The translations under genes and the position numbers were made by a program. This document shows, in pieces, positions 24,900 to 34,173 of a stretch of 64,000 bases of DNA (its first letter is position 1; each line of letters starts with the position of its first letter). This DNA is from SHVZ01 sp041906305. GTDB lineage: Bacteria > Pseudomonadota > Alphaproteobacteria > SHVZ01. Under the pieces are notes generated by a model. The model saw nothing but the letters and a program-made list of their open reading frames with translations. It was not told the origin of the DNA and searched no databases. The DNA lies in NCBI GenBank assembly GCA_041906305.1, contig JAYRJL010000001.1:558001-622000 (forward strand), in the 5' to 3' direction.

Positions 24900-27800
24900 A
24901 TGAAGCGCCTCTTCTCCTTCGTGATGATGCTCGCGGTGGGCATCGCCTCTTCCGCGCTGGCGCACGAGCCGCCGAAGACCGGGCCATCGCCCTGGATCTA
25001 CACGCCGAGCACCGCGCAGCTGACGTCGGATGGCGGCCTGTTCGTCAGCCCCGCCGGCGACGCCGCCCTCTCCCGGATCCAAACCAAGGCCGACGGTCTC
25101 CCGCCCGAGGTCGCGCGCCGCCGGATCGTGCAGACCGATCCGGTCTACCTCGAGACGAGGATCCTTCCGCGCGTCGCCGCCGGCGATGCAAGCCAGCCGA
25201 AGAAGATCGAGGAGAGCGCCGACGCGGTCCGTCTCAACCTCTTCCCCGACGTCGTCGTCGACATGGCCAGGACCAGGTACCAGCACACGCTCTCGGGTGA
25301 CTTCGTCTGGGAAGGAAAGCCCGCGAATGGCGCCGACGGGACGGCGAACCTCGTGGTCGCGAAGGGCCGGATCACCGGCGCAGTCACGGTCGGCGGCGTC
25401 ACCTACTCGATCTATCCCGACAAGCTGGCCAACACGGTGATCGAGCAGCTCGACCCGCGCGGCTTTCCCAAGCCCGGTCCGCACCCGATCCCCGAAATCC
25501 CGAAGACCGACAAGCGCGGCGGCCTCCCTGTCTGGCAGGCGCCCGCCGACGGTCCAAGCGTCGTCGGCGATCCGAACAGCATGACGACGATCACGCTGCT
25601 CGCCGCCTATACCGAGGCGGCGGCGGCGGAATCCGCCGACATCGTCAGCGAGATCAATCTCGCGGTCTCGATGGCGAACACGGCCTACGCCAATTCCGGC
25701 GTCAACATCACGCTGCAGCTGACCGGCACGCTCGCCGCGACCTACACGGAGAGCGGCAGGGACGCCTCGATCGTCATCAACGACGCGCGCCTCGGCATGG
25801 CCGGATCGGGCGAGCTCTCCGAGCTCAACGCCGCGCGTGTCGCCTACGGTGCCGACCTGGTGGCGCTGATCGTCAAGAACTACAGCGCATTCCAGGCCTG
25901 CGGCATCGGCTACATGCCGCTCAACCCGACCACGGCCTATGCGGCCTATGGCGTCTCGGCGACGATGCGCGGCTCCTGCCTCGCCGGGCAAACCTTGTCG
26001 CACGAGACCGGCCACAACATGGGCCTGGCGCACGACCGCTACGCGGTGCGCAAGTACAATGAGGGCCCGTGGTACGGGACGCTGCCGCAGGATTACGACT
26101 ACTTCGGCTACGTCAGCACGGTGGCGCGCGAGATGGACGTGATGTCCTACTACGACCTCTGCAACGACTCCGGCGTCAACTGCACCCGCGCGACCCGCTT
26201 CAGCAGCCCGAGCCGAACCTTCAGCAACGGCGCGGCCTCCGGCGTCGCGCTCGGCAGCACCGATCCCGCCGACAACGCGCGCGTGCTGAACATCAACAAG
26301 GACGTGGTGGCGCAGTGGCGGCCGGCGACCGTGAGCGGCGTCGTGCTGACCTTGACCAAAAGCGGCACCGGCTCGGGCACCGTCACCAGCAGCCCGTCCG
26401 GCATCAGCTGCGGCAGCACCTGCAGCGCCTCCTTCTCTTCGGGCCAGGTGGTGACGCTGACCGCGTCCGCCTCCAGCGGCTCGACCTTCGCCGGCTGGTC
26501 GAGCTCGTGCTCCGGCACCTCGTCGACCGCCACCGTCACCATGACGGCGAGCGCCACGTGCATCGCCACGTTCACCGGAAGCACCTCCGGCACGCCGGCG
26601 AACGACGCCTTCGCCTCGGCGACCGAGATCACAGGCAGCAGCGGCTCGACCACCGGCTCGAACGTCAGCGCGACCAAGGAGACCGGGGAGTCGAGCCATG
26701 CCGGCAACTCGGGCGGCAAGTCGGTATGGTGGACCTGGACGCCGACCTCCGGCGGCAGCACGACGTTCACCACGATCGGCAGCAGCTTCGACACTCTTCT
26801 CGCCGTCTATACGGGCTCGAGCGTCTCGGCCGTGACGGCGGTCGCGTCGAACGACGATACGTCCAGCTCGCTGCAGAGCTCCGTGACCTTCACGGCGAGC
26901 GCCGGCACGAGCTACAGGATCGCGGTCGACGGCTATAGCGGTGCTTCCGGATCGATCGTGCTCACCTGGAGCCAGTCCGCCACGACCTCGGCGCCTGCGA
27001 ACGACGCCTTCTCGAGCGCGATCGCGCTGACCTCGTCCTCGGGCACGACGACCGGCTCCAACGCATCGGCGACCAAGGAGACCGGCGAGCCGAGCCATGC
27101 CGGCAATTCGGGCGGCGCCTCGGTCTGGTGGAAGATCACGCCGACGGCCACCGGTCAGGTGACGGTGACCACGGCCGGCAGCAATTTCGACACGTTGCTC
27201 GCCGTCTACACCGGCTCCGCCATCGGATCTCTGACCAGCGTCGCCTCGAACGACGACACGGGTGCCACGCTGCAGAGCTCCGTCTCGTTCACCGGAACGG
27301 CGGGAACGACCTACTACATCGCCGTCGACGGCTATTCCGGTTCCACCGGCAGCATCGTCCTCGGCTATACCGGCGGCCCGTCCTCCACCTTCACCGTCCA
27401 GACCGGCTGGTGGTGGTCATCCTCGCTCGCGGGCACCGGCTTCGGCATCGAGCAGTCGGGATCCAACCTGTTCATCGGCGCCTATCTCTACGACACCGAC
27501 GGGACCGCGGTCTGGTACACGAGCATCGGCACGATCAGCAGCAACGTGTTTTCCGGCAACCTGGTCGAATACCAGAGCGGGCAGACCTTGAGCGGCAGCT
27601 ATCGCGCGCCGGAGGTTCGTCGCACGGTCGGCACGGTGTCGATCACCTTCTCGAGCTCGACGACGGGGACGCTGACCTGGCCGGGCGGGACGATCGCGAT
27701 CGAGCGCTTCGACATCGTCTCGGGCGGCGTCGCTGCCGGCAGCGCCACCGGCGATCCCGAGAAGGGCTGGTGGTGGAGCTCCTCGGAAAGCGGGCGCGGC

Positions 27801-28106
27801 TACTTCATCGAAACCCAGGGATCGACCCGCGCCATCTTCATGGCCGCCTACATGTACGACACCGACAATTCAGCGGTCTGGTATGCCGCCGGAGGCGGCG
27901 TCCTCGCGAGCTCGCTCCTGGTCGGCAACTCGTTCACGGGCACGCTGTCGGAGTATGGCAACGGACAGAGCCTCGGCGGCACCTACCGCTCGCCGACGAT
28001 CACCGCGACCAGAGGCACGATCACGATCGACTTCACGAGCTCCACCCGGGCGGTCCTGACCCTGCCGTCGGGGCAACAGGTGAACCTGACGCGCTTCACC
28101 TTCTAG
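24900..28106 (+). CDS. secreted modular zinc metalloprotease, copy 1 (reprolysin-like)
   Basis: A 1068-residue exported protein. A signal peptide ends near ALAHE (residue 22), and a propeptide-like region runs to about 220. The catalytic domain has the zinc motif HETGHNMGLAHD (368-379) and a Met-turn V-M-S-Y (414-417), as in metzincins of the reprolysin/M12B type. An InlB-B/bacterial beta-repeat domain (about 480-562) has cysteine pairs. Two repeats follow (about 565-690 and 698-823), each starting P-A-N-D-A-F and containing GNSGG-x-S-V-W-W and FDTLLAVYTG. Two C-terminal WWW modules begin near 833 and 952, with GWWWSSS and AVWY. A close paralogue follows. Probably degrades extracellular protein; target unknown. 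Confidence 0.85.
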   Translation: MKRLFSFVMMLAVGIASSALAHEPPKTGPSPWIYTPSTAQLTSDGGLFVSPAGDAALSRIQTKADGLPPEVARRRIVQTDPVYLETRILPRVAAGDASQPKKIEESADAVRLNLFPDVVVDMARTRYQHTLSGDFVWEGKPANGADGTANLVVAKGRITGAVTVGGVTYSIYPDKLANTVIEQLDPRGFPKPGPHPIPEIPKTDKRGGLPVWQAPADGPSVVGDPNSMTTITLLAAYTEAAAAESADIVSEINLAVSMANTAYANSGVNITLQLTGTLAATYTESGRDASIVINDARLGMAGSGELSELNAARVAYGADLVALIVKNYSAFQACGIGYMPLNPTTAYAAYGVSATMRGSCLAGQTLSHETGHNMGLAHDRYAVRKYNEGPWYGTLPQDYDYFGYVSTVAREMDVMSYYDLCNDSGVNCTRATRFSSPSRTFSNGAASGVALGSTDPADNARVLNINKDVVAQWRPATVSGVVLTLTKSGTGSGTVTSSPSGISCGSTCSASFSSGQVVTLTASASSGSTFAGWSSSCSGTSSTATVTMTASATCIATFTGSTSGTPANDAFASATEITGSSGSTTGSNVSATKETGESSHAGNSGGKSVWWTWTPTSGGSTTFTTIGSSFDTLLAVYTGSSVSAVTAVASNDDTSSSLQSSVTFTASAGTSYRIAVDGYSGASGSIVLTWSQSATTSAPANDAFSSAIALTSSSGTTTGSNASATKETGEPSHAGNSGGASVWWKITPTATGQVTVTTAGSNFDTLLAVYTGSAIGSLTSVASNDDTGATLQSSVSFTGTAGTTYYIAVDGYSGSTGSIVLGYTGGPSSTFTVQTGWWWSSSLAGTGFGIEQSGSNLFIGAYLYDTDGTAVWYTSIGTISSNVFSGNLVEYQSGQTLSGSYRAPEVRRTVGTVSITFSSSTTGTLTWPGGTIAIERFDIVSGGVAAGSATGDPEKGWWWSSSESGRGYFIETQGSTRAIFMAAYMYDTDNSAVWYAAGGGVLASSLLVGNSFTGTLSEYGNGQSLGGTYRSPTITATRGTITIDFTSSTRAVLTLPSGQQVNLTRFTF

Positions 28107-28208
28107 AAAGCGAGTCGCATTTCGACAGTTGTCGCCGGGGGCGCCGGCCGGGCGGAACAGGTCCGGCTCATACTTTCGGTTGATGGGCCGGGTCCTGCCG
28201 CCTCGGTA

Positions 28209-28230
28209 CTTCCGTGCCTTTGCACGGAAG
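28209..28230 (+). promoter_or_regulatory. leader hairpin touching the SD of metalloprotease copy 2
   Basis: CTTCCGTGC (28209-28217) and GCACGGAAG (28222-28230) form a perfect 9-bp stem with a CTTT loop, eight bases before the ATG at 28238. The right arm contains part of the ribosome-binding sequence GGAAGGGG, so folding would limit translation initiation. No T-run follows, so it is not a simple terminator. Confidence 0.55.
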
Positions 28231-28237
28231 GGGTTCG

Positions 28238-31200
28238 ATGTTCCGGTTGTTGCCGGCCGTCTGGCTTGCGGCCGCTCTCTGCGTCGTCTCTGTCGCCTCG
28301 GCTCATGACCGCCTCCCAGCGTCCAGTGCGGTTGCTCAGGCGGGCGTGACGTCTGGCCCCGATCGGGGACTTTTCCAGGCACCTGCCGGTGGAATTTCAC
28401 CGGCTTTCGACCGGGAGCCCCTGCCGTCCACGGTCGCCCGTCGCCGTCTGGTCCAGATCGACGTGCCCTACCTGCAGGCGCAGGTGATGCCGCGGATCGC
28501 CGCTCCGGCGTCCGCAGATCAGCCCAGGCGCCTCGACCCTGCCGCGGACGCCGTCCGTCTCAATCTCTTCGCCGACGCGGCCGTCGATGCCGTGGCGGAA
28601 CGGGTCCATCACACATTGTCCGGCGACCTGGTCTGGCAGGGCCGCCCGGCCGATGGGCGGGAAGGCCAGGTGCATCTGGTGATCTCCCGCGGTCGCGTCA
28701 CCGGCTCGGTGTCGGCCGCAGGCGCCATGTACGAGATCCATCCGGACAAGAACGGCAATAGCGTCGTCGACCAGATCGACCCGCGTGGCTTCCCCAAGGT
28801 CGGGCCGCACCCGACGCGCGACCCGTCTGCCGGAGACAAACCGACGACCCGCGCCTCGTCGTGGGAAGCGCCCGCGGACGGCCCCGGAATCGTCGGCGAC
28901 CCCGGTGCGATGACAACAGTGACGCTGGTCGTGGCCTATACCCAGATGGCGGGTGCCCAGTCCGCCGACATTGTCAGCGAGATCAATCTCGCCGTGGCCC
29001 AGGCGAACTCCGCCTACGCCAGCTCGGGCGTCAACGTCACGCTTCAGCTGGTGGGGATCGTCGCTGCGTCCTACGACGAGGGCGCCAAATCGGCCGCCGC
29101 GGTGATCGCCGACGCGCGCGCGGGCCTGAACGGCACGGGCGAGCTTGCCGAGCTGCGCGGCGCCAGGCTGGCGCATGGCGCAGATCTGGTGGCGCTGGTG
29201 GTGAAGAACTATGCGGCCTTCCAGGCTTGCGGCATCGGCTACATGCTGCTCAACCCGGCCGTCTCGGATGCGCCGTATGCGGTGTCGGCGATGATGCGGG
29301 GCTCCTGCATCGCGAGCAACCAGACGATGGCGCACGAGCTCGGCCACAACATGGGCCTGGCGCACGACCGCTATGCCGCCCGCAAGTACAACGAAGGTCC
29401 CTGGCGCGGCAGCCCGCCGCAGGACCGCGACTATTTCGGCTACGTGGACGTCAACGCCGGCGAGCTGACCGTGATGTCGTACTTCGATGCCTGCTTGGAC
29501 GCCCGCGCTTCCTGCTGGCGTACCACCCGCTTCAGCAATCCCGACCGTGCCTTCGGCAATGGCAGCCCCTCGGGCGTGGCGCTCGGCCGTCCGGATCCCG
29601 CAAACAACGCCCGCGTGCTGAACGCCAACAAGGATATCGTCGCGCGATGGCGGCCGAGCGATCCGGACGGCGCTTCGCTTACGGTCGCCAAGGCGGGGAC
29701 AGGTGGCGGCCGTGTGGTCAGCAGCCCCGCCGGGATCAGCTGCGGCAGCGTCTGCTCGGCCGGCCTGACCCTCGGCTCCACGGTGACCCTGACCGCGATA
29801 CCATCCAGCGGATCGATCTTCACCGGATGGTCGGACGCCTGCGCCGGCATCGCGGCGACGGCGAACGTCACGGTCTCGGCCGACATGTCGTGCACCGCGA
29901 CCTTCGTCCTGAACGCGGCGACGGCGCCTCCCGCCAACGACTCCTTCGCCGCCGCCGCCATCATCACCGGGGCGTCGGGCACGACGACGGGCAGCAACGT
30001 CAACGCGGCCAAGGAGGCGGGCGAACCCGGCCATGCCGGCAATGCCGGCGGCAAGTCCGTCTGGTGGAGCTGGACGCCGACCGTCTCGGGTTTCGCCACC
30101 ATCGCCACGACCGGCAGCAGCTTCGACACCACGCTCGCGGTCTATACGGGCGCCAGCGTAACTGCGCTCACTTTGATCGCCGCCAACGACGACAACGGAC
30201 GGTCATGCCAGAGCATGGTCGGCTTCAGTGCTGTCGCCGGCACGACCTACGCCATAGTCGTGGATGGGTATGACGGTGCTTCCGGCTCGATCGCGCTCAA
30301 ATGGACGGAGACCCTGGGATCCGCTCCCTCCAACGATACCTTCGCCGGCGCAATCGCGCTCACGCGCGCGTCCGGCACCGCCAGCGGGAGCAACCGCTCC
30401 GCGTCTAGGGAGGCGGGCGAGCCCCAGCATGCGGGAGATTCGGGCGGCGCCTCGGTGTGGTGGAAGATCACGCCGAACCGCTCCCGCCGCGTCCGCCTCA
30501 ACACTGCCGGCAGCAGCTTCGACACCACGCTCGCGGTCTATGTCGGCTCGGCGGTCGGCGCACTCACCCCGGTCGTCGCCGACGATGACGCGGGCAATAC
30601 CTTGCAAAGCGGGGTGTCCTTCATCGCGACCGCCGGCACCACCTACTACGTCGCCGTCGATGGGCACGGCGGCGCCACCGGCTCGATCGCGCTCTCCTAC
30701 TCCGGCGGGCCGTCGTCGTCGCTGCAGGTCGACAATGGCTGGTGGTGGTCGCCGGAACAGCCCGGCAGCGGCATCGCCATCGAGCAGTCGGGTGACCAGC
30801 TCTACGTCGGCGCGTATCTCTATGACGCGGTCGGCCGCGCGATCTGGTACTCGGCAACCGGACGCATCGAGGCCGGAGTCTTCACCGGCCAGCTGATCGA
30901 GTACGCCGACGGCCAGACCTTGAGCGGCGCCTATCGTCCGCCGTCAGTCCGGCGCGGCATCGGGACGATGACCATCGCCTTCACCGGCGATACCACGGCG
31001 ACGGTCACCTTGCCCGGCGGCTCCACGGTGATACGGCGTTTCGACATCGTGCCGGGCGGCGTCGCCGGGGGCGGCGCCGACGGTGATCCCGAGACCGGCT
31101 GGTGGTGGTGCAAGGACGAGCCCGGCCGCGCCTATTTCATCGAGGCTCAGGGGAGCAACCGCGCGACATATGTCGGCGGCTACATGTACGACGCCGACGG

Positions 31201-31441
31201 TCGGGCGGTGTGGTACATCGCCAGCGGCAACCTCCGGCCCGTCGCCGCGGCGGGCAGCGGCCTCTCCTTCACCGGGGTCTTCGCCGAATACGCCAACGGC
31301 CAATCGATGGGCGGGGAATGGCGGCAGCCCGCCATGGCGGGCGACCGCGGCACCGTGACGATCCAGTTTGCCAGCGCCCGCGAAGCCGTCCTGACGCTGC
31401 CGGATGGCCGCCAGACGAGGCTCGCTCGTTTCATGTTCTGA
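28238..31441 (+). CDS. secreted modular zinc metalloprotease, copy 2 (reprolysin-like)
   Basis: A 1067-residue paralogue of the preceding gene with the same architecture in the same order: signal peptide (ending near SVASAHD), propeptide, metzincin domain with HELGHNMGLAHD (366-377) and V-M-S-Y, InlB-B-like domain, two P-A/S-N-D repeats and two GWWW modules. The catalytic cores are nearly identical around the zinc site, while repeats and linkers diverge, so the duplication is not recent. I chose the ATG at 28238 (MFRLLPAVWLAAAL), which gives a proper signal peptide; a GTG at 28214 would lie inside the leader hairpin. Confidence 0.85.
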   Translation: MFRLLPAVWLAAALCVVSVASAHDRLPASSAVAQAGVTSGPDRGLFQAPAGGISPAFDREPLPSTVARRRLVQIDVPYLQAQVMPRIAAPASADQPRRLDPAADAVRLNLFADAAVDAVAERVHHTLSGDLVWQGRPADGREGQVHLVISRGRVTGSVSAAGAMYEIHPDKNGNSVVDQIDPRGFPKVGPHPTRDPSAGDKPTTRASSWEAPADGPGIVGDPGAMTTVTLVVAYTQMAGAQSADIVSEINLAVAQANSAYASSGVNVTLQLVGIVAASYDEGAKSAAAVIADARAGLNGTGELAELRGARLAHGADLVALVVKNYAAFQACGIGYMLLNPAVSDAPYAVSAMMRGSCIASNQTMAHELGHNMGLAHDRYAARKYNEGPWRGSPPQDRDYFGYVDVNAGELTVMSYFDACLDARASCWRTTRFSNPDRAFGNGSPSGVALGRPDPANNARVLNANKDIVARWRPSDPDGASLTVAKAGTGGGRVVSSPAGISCGSVCSAGLTLGSTVTLTAIPSSGSIFTGWSDACAGIAATANVTVSADMSCTATFVLNAATAPPANDSFAAAAIITGASGTTTGSNVNAAKEAGEPGHAGNAGGKSVWWSWTPTVSGFATIATTGSSFDTTLAVYTGASVTALTLIAANDDNGRSCQSMVGFSAVAGTTYAIVVDGYDGASGSIALKWTETLGSAPSNDTFAGAIALTRASGTASGSNRSASREAGEPQHAGDSGGASVWWKITPNRSRRVRLNTAGSSFDTTLAVYVGSAVGALTPVVADDDAGNTLQSGVSFIATAGTTYYVAVDGHGGATGSIALSYSGGPSSSLQVDNGWWWSPEQPGSGIAIEQSGDQLYVGAYLYDAVGRAIWYSATGRIEAGVFTGQLIEYADGQTLSGAYRPPSVRRGIGTMTIAFTGDTTATVTLPGGSTVIRRFDIVPGGVAGGGADGDPETGWWWCKDEPGRAYFIEAQGSNRATYVGGYMYDADGRAVWYIASGNLRPVAAAGSGLSFTGVFAEYANGQSMGGEWRQPAMAGDRGTVTIQFASAREAVLTLPDGRQTRLARFMF

Positions 31442-31510
31442 GGGTGGCCGATCCCGGTTGACACCCGAGGCATCCTGACGCGCCATGGGCATTCCTGAAC
31501 GAGGGTGCTC

Positions 31511-32533
31511 ATGGACTATCGCCGTCTCGGCCGCACCGGCCTCAAGGTCTCGGAGATCTGCCTCGGCACCATGACCTTCGGCCACGGCGCCGATCAGGCC
31601 GAGGCCGAGCGCATCCTCGCTGCGTGCTTCGATGCCGGCGTCAACTTCGTCGACACCGCCAACGCCTACAATGGCGGCGTGTCGGAAACGATGCTGGGCA
31701 AGGCGCTGGGCACGAAGCGCAAGCAGACGATCGTCGCGAGCAAGGTGTTCAACCCGATGGGCCCGGGGCCGAATGATTCCGGCATGTCGCGCTCGCACAT
31801 CATGGAGGCGGCGGAAGCCAGCCTGACGCGGCTCGGCACCGACTACCTCGACCTCTACTACATCCATCACGTCGACATCGAGACGCCGCTCGACGAGATG
31901 CTGCGCGCCTTCGACGACCTCGTGCGCCAGGGCAAGGTCCGCTACATCGCTTGCAGCAACTACGAATGCTGGCGGCTGATGAAGTCGCTCTGGATCTCCG
32001 ACAGCCGAGGGTGGGAGCGCTTCTCGGCGCACCAGCCGCAATACAGCCTCGTCGTCCGCGACATCGAGGAAGAGATCGTACCCGCCTGCGAACTCGAAGG
32101 CGTCGGCATCGTCTGCTGGTCGCCTCTCGCCGGAGGATATCTCGGCGGCAAGTACAGGCCCGGCGACACCAAGGCAGCCGGCACGCGCTCGGCCGAAGGC
32201 TGGGCCTATCCGTCGAAGTATTTTGCACCTTCCGCCGACAAGACCTTGGCGACGCTGCTGGAGGCATCGAAGGAGCTCGGTCGGAGCCCGGCCGAGGTCG
32301 CGCTCCGCTGGGTGCTCGACCGGCCGTTCATGACCAGCGCCATCGTCGGCGCGCGCACCGCGGCACAGGCCGCCGAGTCGATTAAGGCCGGCGGCTGGAA
32401 ACTGCCGAAGGAGATCGACCGGCGCCTCGACGAGGTCTCGGCGCCGCCGCCCAGATATCCGCGTTCGATGGAGACAGGAATGGATGAGCGTCGCGCCAAC
32501 GCCGTGAAGATGCCGGGGATGAAGACAGCATGA
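31511..32533 (+). CDS. aldo/keto reductase
   Basis: A 340-residue NADPH-dependent aldo/keto reductase of the YajO/Tas-like branch. It shows the catalytic tetrad: Asp48, Tyr53 (VDTANAYNGG), Lys78 (VASKVF) and the histidine pair at 119-120 (YYIHHVD). The C-terminal cofactor block TSAIVGARTAAQAAES is also present. It reduces or oxidises carbonyls; the substrate is unspecified. I use the ATG at 31511; the GTG two codons earlier is less likely. Its stop overlaps the ATG of the PEP-mutase-like gene, so the two are coupled. Confidence 0.88.
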   Translation: MDYRRLGRTGLKVSEICLGTMTFGHGADQAEAERILAACFDAGVNFVDTANAYNGGVSETMLGKALGTKRKQTIVASKVFNPMGPGPNDSGMSRSHIMEAAEASLTRLGTDYLDLYYIHHVDIETPLDEMLRAFDDLVRQGKVRYIACSNYECWRLMKSLWISDSRGWERFSAHQPQYSLVVRDIEEEIVPACELEGVGIVCWSPLAGGYLGGKYRPGDTKAAGTRSAEGWAYPSKYFAPSADKTLATLLEASKELGRSPAEVALRWVLDRPFMTSAIVGARTAAQAAESIKAGGWKLPKEIDRRLDEVSAPPPRYPRSMETGMDERRANAVKMPGMKTA

Positions 32534-33396
32534 CCTCGCCTGCCGACAAATTGCGGAAGCTGCTCAAGCGTGGCCGTATGACGGTGCCGAGCTGCTACGA
32601 CGCACTCGGATTCCGGATGGTGCACCAGGCCGGGTTTCCGGCCGCCTTCCTTTCCGGCTTCTCCGTCTCGGCAGCGAAGCTCGGCGTCCCCGATGCAGGC
32701 CTGCTTTCCTACGGCGAGATGGCGAGCCAGGCGCGCGATGTCGCCGCCTCGGCGCCGATGCCGCTGATCGTCGATGCCGACACCGGCTTCGGCAATGCGC
32801 AGAACGTGCAGCGGACGGTGCGGGGCCTGGCTTCGGCCGGGGCCGCCTGTCTGATGCTCGAGGACCAGGAGAGCCCGAAGCGCGACTTCGGCGCGCCCGG
32901 ACGCGTGGTCTCGCGCGAGGAGGCGATCCGCCGCGTCAAGGCGGCTGTGCAGGCACGCGAGGCCGGGGCCGACATCCTGATCATCGGCCGCACCGATGCG
33001 CGGAACGCCGCCGGGCCGGACGCGGGCCTGAACGAGGCCCTGTGGCGGGCGAAGGCTTTCGCCGACCTCGGCGCCGACATCATCTTCGTCACCGGCCCGC
33101 ATGACAGGGCCGAGCTCAAGAAGATCGCCGCCTCGACGAAGCTGCCGCTGATGATCCAGGTCGACGAGCCGGGCAAACCGGCATGGACGCCGTCCGAGGT
33201 TCACAAGATCGGCTTCACCATCGCGCTCTACGGCGTGACCCTGGTCTTCGCCGCGGCCGGCGCGATCCGCGACGCGATCAAGGACATGAAGGCCGGCCGC
33301 CCGGTGCCGTCGAAGCGCGTCGTCTCATGGTCCGAGATGAGCGAGATCGTCGGCGTGCCCGCCTATGTGAAGGTCGATCGCGACCTGAAACGATAG
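32530..33396 (+). CDS. isocitrate lyase/PEP mutase superfamily enzyme
   Basis: A 288-residue TIM-barrel enzyme of the PEP mutase/isocitrate lyase superfamily. The metal-binding signature VDADTGFGNA has Asp82 and Asp84, and the opening TVPSCYDALGFRMVHQAGFPA is typical of oxaloacetate decarboxylase and carboxyphosphonoenolpyruvate mutase relatives. The isocitrate-lyase cysteine motif KKCGH is absent; the equivalent region reads PKRDFGAPGR. It is therefore not an isocitrate lyase and probably cleaves or decarboxylates a small 2-oxo acid. It overlaps the aldo/keto reductase gene, and the NTF2-like gene starts on the next base after its stop. Confidence 0.85.
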   Translation: MTSPADKLRKLLKRGRMTVPSCYDALGFRMVHQAGFPAAFLSGFSVSAAKLGVPDAGLLSYGEMASQARDVAASAPMPLIVDADTGFGNAQNVQRTVRGLASAGAACLMLEDQESPKRDFGAPGRVVSREEAIRRVKAAVQAREAGADILIIGRTDARNAAGPDAGLNEALWRAKAFADLGADIIFVTGPHDRAELKKIAASTKLPLMIQVDEPGKPAWTPSEVHKIGFTIALYGVTLVFAAAGAIRDAIKDMKAGRPVPSKRVVSWSEMSEIVGVPAYVKVDRDLKR

Positions 33397-33789
33397 ATGC
33401 GCGACGAGATCGAGGCGTTCTTCCGCGGCTATCGCGACGCCTACAACCGGTTCGATGTCGCCGCGGTCGCCGGCCACATTGCCGCGCCCAGCATGCTCGT
33501 CGCACGCGAGGTCACGTTGTGGTCGACGCGGAAAGAGGTCGCCGAGGCGATGGCGACGCTGATGGCGCACTATCGCGCGAACGGGTTCGTCCGCGCCGAC
33601 TTCGATCTCGACCGGCTGCTCGAGCAGGGCCGGGACGACGCCGTCGTCGACGTGGAATGGACGATCGATCGTGGACCGGAGCCGGCATGGCGCTTCCGCA
33701 CCGGCTACAATTTGCGGCGCTTCAGCGCCGGCTGGCAGATCGTCTTCTGCACCGCCTACGAGGAACAGGGCGTCCGCTTGAAATTGTAA
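33397..33789 (+). CDS. NTF2/SnoaL-like small protein
   Basis: A 130-residue protein with the cone-shaped NTF2-like pattern: an N-terminal helix (IEAFFRGYRDAYNRFDVAAVAGHI), a second helix with VAEAMATLMAHYRANG, and a curved sheet with VDVEWTIDRG, WRFRTGYNLRRF and WQIVFCTAYEE. Members range from isomerases and cyclases to ligand-binding proteins, so the role here is undetermined. The ATG abuts the upstream stop directly, making it the third gene of the aldo/keto reductase operon. The Zur palindrome begins two bases after its stop. Confidence 0.75.
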   Translation: MRDEIEAFFRGYRDAYNRFDVAAVAGHIAAPSMLVAREVTLWSTRKEVAEAMATLMAHYRANGFVRADFDLDRLLEQGRDDAVVDVEWTIDRGPEPAWRFRTGYNLRRFSAGWQIVFCTAYEEQGVRLKL

Positions 33790-33791
33790 GT

Positions 33792-33804
33792 GTTATACTA
33801 TAAC
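33792..33804. promoter_or_regulatory. Zur box (perfect palindrome) controlling the zinc operon
   Basis: GTTATA-C-TATAAC is a perfect 6-1-6 palindrome ten bases before the ATG at 33814, in otherwise GC-rich DNA. It matches the proteobacterial Zur consensus (GTTATAnTATAAC), the operator bound by the zinc-loaded repressor Zur. The genes that follow encode zinc uptake components, which supports the call. Repression would be relieved under zinc starvation. Confidence 0.85.
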
Positions 33805-33813
33805 GCTTAGGTC

Positions 33814-34095
33814 ATGCGCCGCCCCGCGCTTCTTCTCTCGCTGCTGCTGGTTCTGGGTCAGCTCGCGCTCGCCCTGCACCAGATCGAGCATCGCCTCACG
33901 CCGATCGCGCCCGACCAGGCGCCCTGCGGCATCTGTGCGATCGCCGATCACATGGGAGACGCGCCGGCGCCCGTCGCGGTCCTGCCGACCGGTGCATGGT
34001 CGTCGGTTCTCTTTTCAGCCCTGGCCGATCAGCGACCCGACATCGCGCGCCCGGCTGAGATCCGCGCCCGCGCACCTCCCGTCTCCTTCGCCTGA
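33814..34095 (+). CDS. small exported CxxC protein of the Zur operon (DUF2946-like)
   Basis: A 93-residue protein with a hydrophobic N-terminal helix (residues 4-22), then H-x3-H (His22, His26), a CGIC motif (Cys38, Cys41) and a nearby His46, ending in a second mildly hydrophobic segment. It resembles small periplasmic DUF2946-type proteins that accompany metal transport genes; the histidines and the cysteine pair could bind a metal ion. It is the first gene after the Zur box, so it is probably made under zinc limitation. A metal-chaperone role is inference. Confidence 0.65.
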   Translation: MRRPALLLSLLLVLGQLALALHQIEHRLTPIAPDQAPCGICAIADHMGDAPAPVAVLPTGAWSSVLFSALADQRPDIARPAEIRARAPPVSFA

Positions 34096-34110
34096 CACCT
34101 CGAACCTTAG

Positions 34111-34144
34111 GGACGCCGCCGCTCTCTGACGAGCGGCGACGTCC
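34111..34144 (+). promoter_or_regulatory. hairpin between first and second gene of the Zur operon
   Basis: GGACG/CGTCC and CGCCGCTC/GAGCGGCG form a 13-bp stem with one mismatch and a six-base loop between the small CxxC gene and the porin gene. There is no following T-run. It may attenuate transcription or protect a processed mRNA end, setting different levels for the genes on either side. Confidence 0.5.
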
Positions 34145-34173
34145 GTTCGTGTGCTTTCGCGAAGGAGAGAAGG

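Noticed and set aside
28153..28180. GGAAC followed by CGGTT upstream of the second metalloprotease.
   Set aside because: The -10 element is not CGTT and the spacing is too long for EcfG.
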